Assembly (NCBI RefSeq): GCF_000745215.1
Contig: NZ_JQNK01000002.1
Location: 372,001-436,000, forward strand
Reading direction: 5' to 3'
Source: Methylosinus sp. PW1
Lineage (GTDB): Bacteria > Pseudomonadota > Alphaproteobacteria > Rhizobiales > Beijerinckiaceae
Length of the DNA: 64,000 nucleotides
The first letter of the stretch is position 1. Each line of letters begins with the position of its first letter. Shown here in pieces: positions 59,087-64,000 of this stretch. The notes below the pieces were generated by a model, which saw only the letters and a list, made by a program, of their open reading frames with translations, was not told where the DNA came from and made no database searches. The translations under genes were made by a program, and so were the position numbers.

Positions 59087-60391
59087 ATGCCGACGCATGC
59101 GCCTCTCCTTTTCGTGAACGCCCGCCTCGTCGATCCCGCCTCCGGCGTGGAGACGCGCGGTGGGCTCCTCGTCCTCGACGGAAAAATCGCCGATCTCGGC
59201 CCGGCTCTGACGGCCGAATCCGCCCCGCAAGGCGCGCAAATCGTCGATTGCGCGGGCGATGTGCTCGCGCCCGGCCTCATCGACATGCAGGCCTTTCTCG
59301 GCGAGCCGGGAGCCGAGCATCGCGAGACCATAGCCACCGCGACAGCGGCGGCGGCGGCCGGCGGCGTCACCACCATTGTCGCCGCCCCCGGCACCTCGCC
59401 GCCGATCGACGATCCGGCCGTCGTGGACTTTGTGCTGCGCCGCGCCCGCGACACCGGCCGCGTCCGCGTGCTGCCCATGGCGGCGCTCACCAAAGGGCGC
59501 GAGGGCAAGGAAATCTCCGAATTCGGCCTGCTGCGCGAGGCCGGCGCCATCGCCTTCTGCGACGGCAAGCGCTCGCTGCGCAACGCCCAGACCATGCGCC
59601 GGGCTCTGACCTACGCCCGCGATTTCGACGCGCTCATCATCCATTTCCCGGAGGATCGCGATCTCGTCGGCGAGGGCGTCATGAATGACGGCGAATTGGC
59701 GACGCGGCTCGGCCTCGCCGGCGTGCCCAAGGAGGCGGAGGCCATTATCGTCGATCGCGATCTGCGCCTCGTCGAGCTGACCGGCGCGCGCTACCACGCC
59801 TCCATCGTGGCCAATGGCCTGTCGCTGGCGGCGCTTCAGGAGGCGAAGGCGCGCGGCCTGCCGGTGACGTGCGGGACCACGATCAATCATCTGACGCTCA
59901 ATGAGAACGACATCGGCGACTACCGCACCTTCCTGAAGCTGCGTCCCCCGCTGCGCCATGAGGACGAGCGTCGTCAGCTGGTGGAGGCGGTGGCGAGCGG
60001 CCTCATCGACGTCATTCTCTCCGATCACGATCCGCAGGACGTCGAGATGAAGCGCCTGCCTTTCGCCGAGGCCGAGGCCGGCGCCGTCGGCCTCGAGACC
60101 ATGCTGGCGGCGGGGCTGCGGCTCGTTCACTCGGGCGATGTGCCGTTGCCGACGCTGCTGCGGGCCATGTCCACGCGGCCGGCCGAGATTCTACGCCTGG
60201 AGCAGGGGCGTCTCGCCAAGGGCGTGCCGGCCGATCTCATCCGCTTCGACCCGGACGAGCCCTTCGTCGTTGATCCGTCCGAATTGCATTCCCGCTGCAA
60301 GAACACGCCCTTCGACACGGCGCGCCTGCAAGGTCGGGTGAAATCGACATTCGTCGCGGGAGAATCCGTCTTCGAGCGGCCGGACGTCTAG
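59087..60391 (+). CDS. dihydroorotase-like protein, probably catalytically inactive (PyrC'/PyrX type)
   Basis: 434 residues with the amidohydrolase TIM-barrel layout. The usual metal motif DMHVHxREPG reads DMQAFLGEPG (residues 66-75), so both zinc His are gone. HCED is replaced by IHFPEDRDL, and the late TDHAPH by SDHDPQDVE. Such proteins, made next to PyrB in several proteobacteria, serve as structural partners of aspartate transcarbamoylase rather than as enzymes. pyrB is not next to it here. If real, a separate active dihydroorotase must exist elsewhere. It follows the DUF3426 gene by 45 bp. Confidence 0.88.
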   Translation: MPTHAPLLFVNARLVDPASGVETRGGLLVLDGKIADLGPALTAESAPQGAQIVDCAGDVLAPGLIDMQAFLGEPGAEHRETIATATAAAAAGGVTTIVAAPGTSPPIDDPAVVDFVLRRARDTGRVRVLPMAALTKGREGKEISEFGLLREAGAIAFCDGKRSLRNAQTMRRALTYARDFDALIIHFPEDRDLVGEGVMNDGELATRLGLAGVPKEAEAIIVDRDLRLVELTGARYHASIVANGLSLAALQEAKARGLPVTCGTTINHLTLNENDIGDYRTFLKLRPPLRHEDERRQLVEAVASGLIDVILSDHDPQDVEMKRLPFAEAEAGAVGLETMLAAGLRLVHSGDVPLPTLLRAMSTRPAEILRLEQGRLAKGVPADLIRFDPDEPFVVDPSELHSRCKNTPFDTARLQGRVKSTFVAGESVFERPDV

Positions 60392-60619
60392 AGCTGGACC
60401 ATTCCGAAAAAGCGCCTTCTCGCCTCGATTTCGCCTATTTCGGGAAAAACTGGCAAGTCGAATGTGAATCTTTGAAATAGGTACGTAGATTAACTGCCCG
60501 TAACTTCCGCGAACCGAAGGCGGGGCGTTATCCCTGATTCTGCGTTCGTTTTCCCGCGGCGCGCCGCCTTCGACGAGAAAATCGCCCGAGCGGCCGGGCC
60601 GTCACGTGGAAGAGAAACG

Positions 60620-62953
60620 ATGCTTGGTTCCCGAATTTCCCTCGTCGCGCTGATGGTCGCCGCGGCGCCTGCGCTGCAGGCGCGCGCCCAGGAGGCGCTG
60701 CCCGACATCGACATTATCGCGACGTCGCCGGAGGCGGGCGCGGGGATCGAAAAGTCGAAGATTTCCACCAATCCGATCACCATCTCGCGCAAGGACCTCG
60801 ACCGCGATCACGCGCTCACCCTCACCGAGACCTTGGCGCGGCGCAACGCCTCGATCAACATCAACGAGGTCGCCGGCAATCCCTTCCAGCCGGATGTGAC
60901 CTATCGCGGCTTCTCGGCCTCGCCGGTGGCCGGGACGCCGCAGGGCCTCGCCATTTATCAGGACGGCGTGCGCATCAACGAGGCCTTCGGCGATGCGGTC
61001 AATTGGGATCTGATCCCGACCGTCGCCATCGCCAATGGCGACATCGTCAGCGGCAATCCGCTGTTCGGCCTCAACGCGCTCGGCGGCGCGCTGACGCTCG
61101 AGATGAAGAACGGCTTCACCTGGCAGGGCTTCGAGGCTGACGGCCGGGGCGGCTCTTATGGGCGCCGCGTCGGCACGCTGCAATATGGGAAGCAGATCGA
61201 CAATTGGGCCGCCTATTTCGCCTTCGAGGGCATTGGCGACGGCGGCTGGCGCCAGCGCTCGGGCTCCTCCGTGCTGCGCGGCTTCGCCGATCTCGGCTAT
61301 AAGGGCGACAAGACTGAATTCCATTTGAATTTCACCGGCGCGGGCACGCGGCTCGGCGCGGCGGCGGCGACGCCGGTCGATCTGCTGCAGCGGGGCGGCT
61401 ACGGCTCCATCTTCACAACGCCGCAGACGACCAACAACGATCTCGCCTTTGTGAATTTCAAGGGCGCCTATGAGGCGACGAATCATCTGAAGTTCAACGG
61501 CAACGCCTATTTCCGCCAGTTCCAGCAGGAGCATGTCGACGGCAATCTGGCCGATGTCGAGCGCTGCAGTGCGCAGGCCTTCATCTGTCAGGACAATGAT
61601 CCGTTCCTGGTCAATGTGCCGACCAACGCCCAGCGCCGCCTGCGCGATGTCTCCGGTAATCTCATTCCCGCCTCGGTCCTCGCCGGCGGCGTGCCGGCGA
61701 GCGTCGACAAGACGAAAACAGACTCGCGCTCCTTCGGCTTCGCGCTGCAGGGGACCTATGACGAGGCGATTTTCGGCTTCAAGAACAAGCTCGTCGTCGG
61801 CGGCTCGCACGATCGCCAGCATGTCGACTTCCGCGGCTATTCCGAGCTCGGCGTGCTGCAGCCCGATCTTTCCGTCGCCTCGACCGGGCTCATCTATCAG
61901 AACGCCGTTCCCGAGGGCGGCTTCCAGCAGGTGAGCGTCGGCGGCCGTAATTTCTATTGGGGCGTCTATGCGCTCGACACGCTGGACGTAACCGACAAGC
62001 TCACCGTCACCGCGGGCCTGCGCTTCAACAGCGCCGACATCGCGCTTTTCGACCACCGCGGCGTCTCGCTCAACAGCAACGCCGTCTATCAGCGGGTCAA
62101 TCCGGTCGCGGGTCTCACCTATAATTTCCTTCCCGAATTCACCGTCTATGGCAATTATTCGGAAGCCAATCGCGCGCCGACGGCGTTGGAGAACGGCTGC
62201 TCGGACCGCCTGCATCCCTGCATGATCGATGGTTTTCTCGTCTCCGATCCGCCGCTGAAGCAGGTGGTGGCGCGGACCTGGGAAGTGGGCTTCCGCGGCT
62301 ATCACCCGATCGGCCCCGACAATGGCCGTCTCGACTATCACGCCGGCCTGTTCCGAACCGAGAGCTCGGACGACATTCTCGCGCTGCCATCCGACGTGAT
62401 CCAGGGCCGCGGCTATTACGCCAATGTCGGCCAGACGCGCCGGCAGGGCGTGGAAGCCGGCGTCACATGGCGCAATGATTTCCTGGCGCTCTATGCCGAT
62501 TACGCGCTCATCGACGCCACCTTCCGCAGCTCGATGACGCTGAACTCCGGCGACAATCCCTACGCCGACGAAAATGGCCAGATTCATGTGCGTCCGGGCA
62601 ATGTGCTGCCAGGAATTCCGCGCCATCGCGTCAAGCTCGGCTTCGATTACAATATAACGTCGGAATGGAAGTTCGGCCTGGACTATGTTCTGACGAGCGG
62701 CGTGCATCTGGCCGGCGACGAGGCCAATCTCGACAAGACTTTGCCGTCCTGGGGCATCGTCAATCTGAAGACCTCCTATAAGGTCATGGATAATGTCGAG
62801 GTCTATGCCCTCGTGCAGAATCTGTTCGATCGGCGCTACTATACTTTCGGCACTTATTTCGAAAGCGGCGCGCTGTCGGGCTTTTCCAACCCGCGTACGG
62901 TGGGGCCGGGCGCGCCGATTGCGGCCTATGGCGGCGTCAAGGTCAAGTTCTGA
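60620..62953 (+). CDS. TonB-dependent outer-membrane receptor
   Basis: 777 residues. A signal peptide (MLGSRISLVALMVAAAPALQARAQ) is followed by a TonB-box-like segment (LPDIDIIATS) and the plug domain. The plug contains TYRGFSASPVAGTPQGLAIYQDGVRINEAFGD and NPLFGLNALGGALTLEMKNG. The barrel follows, ending AYGGVKVKF with the terminal Phe. It takes up a bound ligand (siderophore, vitamin, metal complex or sugar) using TonB energy. The ligand cannot be inferred: no transporter or regulator is beside it. The ATG at 60620 has GAAGAG a few nt upstream. Confidence 0.92.
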   Translation: MLGSRISLVALMVAAAPALQARAQEALPDIDIIATSPEAGAGIEKSKISTNPITISRKDLDRDHALTLTETLARRNASININEVAGNPFQPDVTYRGFSASPVAGTPQGLAIYQDGVRINEAFGDAVNWDLIPTVAIANGDIVSGNPLFGLNALGGALTLEMKNGFTWQGFEADGRGGSYGRRVGTLQYGKQIDNWAAYFAFEGIGDGGWRQRSGSSVLRGFADLGYKGDKTEFHLNFTGAGTRLGAAAATPVDLLQRGGYGSIFTTPQTTNNDLAFVNFKGAYEATNHLKFNGNAYFRQFQQEHVDGNLADVERCSAQAFICQDNDPFLVNVPTNAQRRLRDVSGNLIPASVLAGGVPASVDKTKTDSRSFGFALQGTYDEAIFGFKNKLVVGGSHDRQHVDFRGYSELGVLQPDLSVASTGLIYQNAVPEGGFQQVSVGGRNFYWGVYALDTLDVTDKLTVTAGLRFNSADIALFDHRGVSLNSNAVYQRVNPVAGLTYNFLPEFTVYGNYSEANRAPTALENGCSDRLHPCMIDGFLVSDPPLKQVVARTWEVGFRGYHPIGPDNGRLDYHAGLFRTESSDDILALPSDVIQGRGYYANVGQTRRQGVEAGVTWRNDFLALYADYALIDATFRSSMTLNSGDNPYADENGQIHVRPGNVLPGIPRHRVKLGFDYNITSEWKFGLDYVLTSGVHLAGDEANLDKTLPSWGIVNLKTSYKVMDNVEVYALVQNLFDRRYYTFGTYFESGALSGFSNPRTVGPGAPIAAYGGVKVKF

Positions 62954-62994
62954 CCTAAAGCTATGATCTAGCAACGGAATATTCTTTATCTGAC

Positions 62995-63023
62995 GGGGAG
63001 GCGGCGATAAGCGGCGCCTCCCC
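62995..63023 (+). terminator. terminator between the TonB receptor gene and tuf
   Basis: A 9-bp perfect stem GGGGAGGCG/CGCCTCCCC with an 11-nt loop is followed by TATCTTGTTT, a moderately T-rich run. It lies 42 bp after the receptor stop codon. Confidence 0.65.
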
Positions 63024-63061
63024 TATCTTGTTTGAGCGGCCCGGCGGAATCGCGAACGCTC

Positions 63062-63090
63062 TTGAAGAAAAGCGGCAACCGCCTTAAAGG
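63062..63090 (+). promoter_or_regulatory. candidate promoter of tuf
   Basis: TTGAAG (63062-63067) and TAAAGG (63085-63090) are spaced by 17 bp, about 50 bp before the tuf ATG. Only a fair match to consensus; judged mainly from spacing and position. Confidence 0.45.
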
Positions 63091-63138
63091 CACGCGCGCG
63101 CGGGACGCGAGGCGCGCCGCAACCGGGAACCAGAAAGC

Positions 63139-64000
63139 ATGGCCAAGGAAAAATTCTCACGCACGAAGCCGCATTGCAACATCGGCACGATCGGTCACGT
63201 GGACCATGGCAAGACGTCGCTGACGGCGGCGATCACCAAGGTTCTGGCCGAGACGGGCGGCGCGACCTTCACGGCCTATGACCAGATCGACAAGGCCCCG
63301 GAAGAGCGCGCCCGCGGCATCACCATCTCGACGGCCCATGTCGAGTATGAGACCGCCAATCGCCACTACGCCCACGTCGACTGCCCCGGCCACGCCGATT
63401 ATGTGAAGAACATGATCACCGGCGCCGCGCAGATGGACGGCGCGATCCTCGTCGTCTCCGCCGCCGACGGCCCGATGCCGCAGACCCGCGAGCACATTCT
63501 GCTCGCCCGCCAGGTCGGCGTGCCGGCGCTGGTCGTGTTCCTGAACAAGGTCGACATGGTCGACGATCCGGAGCTGCTCGAGCTCGTCGAGCTCGAGGTT
63601 CGCGAGCTGCTGTCGAAATACGAGTTCCCCGGCGACGATATTCCGATCACCAAGGGCTCGGCCCTGGCGGCGCTCGAGAATAAGACGCCCGAGATCGGCC
63701 ATGACGCGATCCTGAAGCTGATGCAGACGGTCGACGAATATATCCCGCAGCCGGAGCGCCCGAAGGATCAGCCCTTCCTTATGCCGGTCGAGGACGTGTT
63801 CTCGATCTCGGGCCGCGGCACGGTGGTGACGGGCCGCGTGGAGCGCGGCATCGTCAAGGTCGGCGAGGAAGTCGAGATCGTCGGCATTCGCCCGACGGTG
63901 AAGACGACCGTGACCGGCGTCGAAATGTTCCGCAAGCTGCTCGATCAGGGCGAGGCGGGCGACAATATCGGCGCGCTGCTGCGCGGCACCAAGCGCGAGG
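63139..64000 (+). CDS. tuf: elongation factor Tu (5' part, cut by the window edge)
   Basis: The first 287 codons are present. It starts [19 protein letters not shown]. The G1 motif is GHVDHGKT, with G2 in [13 protein letters not shown]3 DCPGHADY and G4 NKVD. Domain II begins around [21 protein letters not shown]. It carries aminoacyl-tRNA to the ribosome. The ATG at 63139 follows a short AAAG-type upstream region. Bacteria of this group usually have two tuf copies; this one is preceded by a TonB receptor gene rather than fusA, so it is probably the copy in front of the tRNA-Trp/secE/nusG region. Confidence 0.97.
   Translation, partial: MAKEKFSRTKPHCNIGTIGHVDHGKTSLTAAITKVLAETGGATFTAYDQIDKAPEERARGITISTAHVEYETANRHYAHVDCPGHADYVKNMITGAAQMDGAILVVSAADGPMPQTREHILLARQVGVPALVVFLNKVDMVDDPELLELVELEVRELLSKYEFPGDDIPITKGSALAALENKTPEIGHDAILKLMQTVDEYIPQPERPKDQPFLMPVEDVFSISGRGTVVTGRVERGIVKVGEEVEIVGIRPTVKTTVTGVEMFRKLLDQGEAGDNIGALLRGTKRE

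Noticed and set aside
60392..60619. A riboswitch (for example cobalamin) in front of the TonB receptor gene
   Set aside because: No B12-box-like or other conserved aptamer core could be recognised by eye.
60602..62974. A 790-codon open frame on the minus strand
   Set aside because: Antisense shadow of the TonB receptor gene, which has a signal peptide, plug and barrel.
1..64000. CRISPR array or complete prophage
   Set aside because: No regularly spaced repeats and no phage structural genes were seen.

Overview
The window is about 64 kb of high-GC DNA, densely packed with genes, from an alphaproteobacterium of the Hyphomicrobiales (Rhizobiales). It most likely comes from a type II methanotroph of the Methylosinus/Methylocystis group. 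The strongest clue is a Tat-exported Cys-rich four-helix-bundle protein at 13856-14302 with 13 cysteines in its mature part. This matches the copper storage protein Csp1 known from Methylosinus trichosporium. The alphaproteobacterial suf cluster, the DUF2232-rplI-dnaB order, and the plsC-ydcF-ftsX-ftsE block facing a DUF3426 gene agree with this class. The genus call is inference.

Layout. 1-9580 (minus): a surface or exopolysaccharide cluster. Read in the direction of transcription it has a Wza-like lipoprotein, a beta-barrel protein, a Wzy/O-antigen-ligase-like membrane protein, a Wzc/ExoP-like tyrosine autokinase, a small exported protein, an ABC-2 permease, a Wzt-like ATPase and a glycosyltransferase cut by the window edge. 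The last five genes overlap by 4 bp each. 9786-12387 (plus): three TadE/TadG-like proteins. 12460-13851: an OprB-type porin. 13856-14302: csp1. 14487-17401: small unknown genes, DAHP synthase (aroG) with an aromatic leader peptide and terminator, and a HIT protein. 17502-21689: tpiA, ndk, a GST, purN and purM. 21852-29294 (minus): the iron-sulfur (SUF) cluster. 29304-36634: an acyltransferase, a hydrolase, an Omp25/31-like protein, a TlpA-like protein, anmK, nhaA and two unknown small genes. 36770-38333: tRNA-Cys and a broken ISAs1-family transposase that carries the 3' end of a group II intron. 38433-46499: secreted and membrane unknowns, gyrA, two GSTs, a Uma2 protein and a methyltransferase. 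46512-49944 (minus): dnaB, rplI and a DUF2232 protein. 50110-54971: a YbbA/YbbP-type ABC system, an SGNH esterase and thpR. 54975-58395 (minus): plsC, ydcF, ftsX, ftsE. 58472-60391: a DUF3426 protein and a dihydroorotase-like protein that lacks the metal ligands. 60620-64000: a TonB-dependent receptor and the start of tuf.

Most notable signals. (1) Upstream of aroG there is a 26-codon open frame containing Tyr-Tyr-Trp-Tyr-Phe-Ser-Tyr. It is preceded by a TTGACT-17-TTAACT promoter so close that its mRNA may be leaderless, and it is followed by a perfect Rho-independent terminator. Together these look like a ribosome-mediated attenuator sensing aromatic amino acids. (2) Csp1 ties the window to copper handling for methane oxidation. 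(3) A group II intron remnant with intact domain V sits inside a decayed ISAs1 transposase. (4) Several large palindromic intergenic elements and one operator-like inverted repeat are present. No CRISPR array, complete prophage or rRNA operon was seen.
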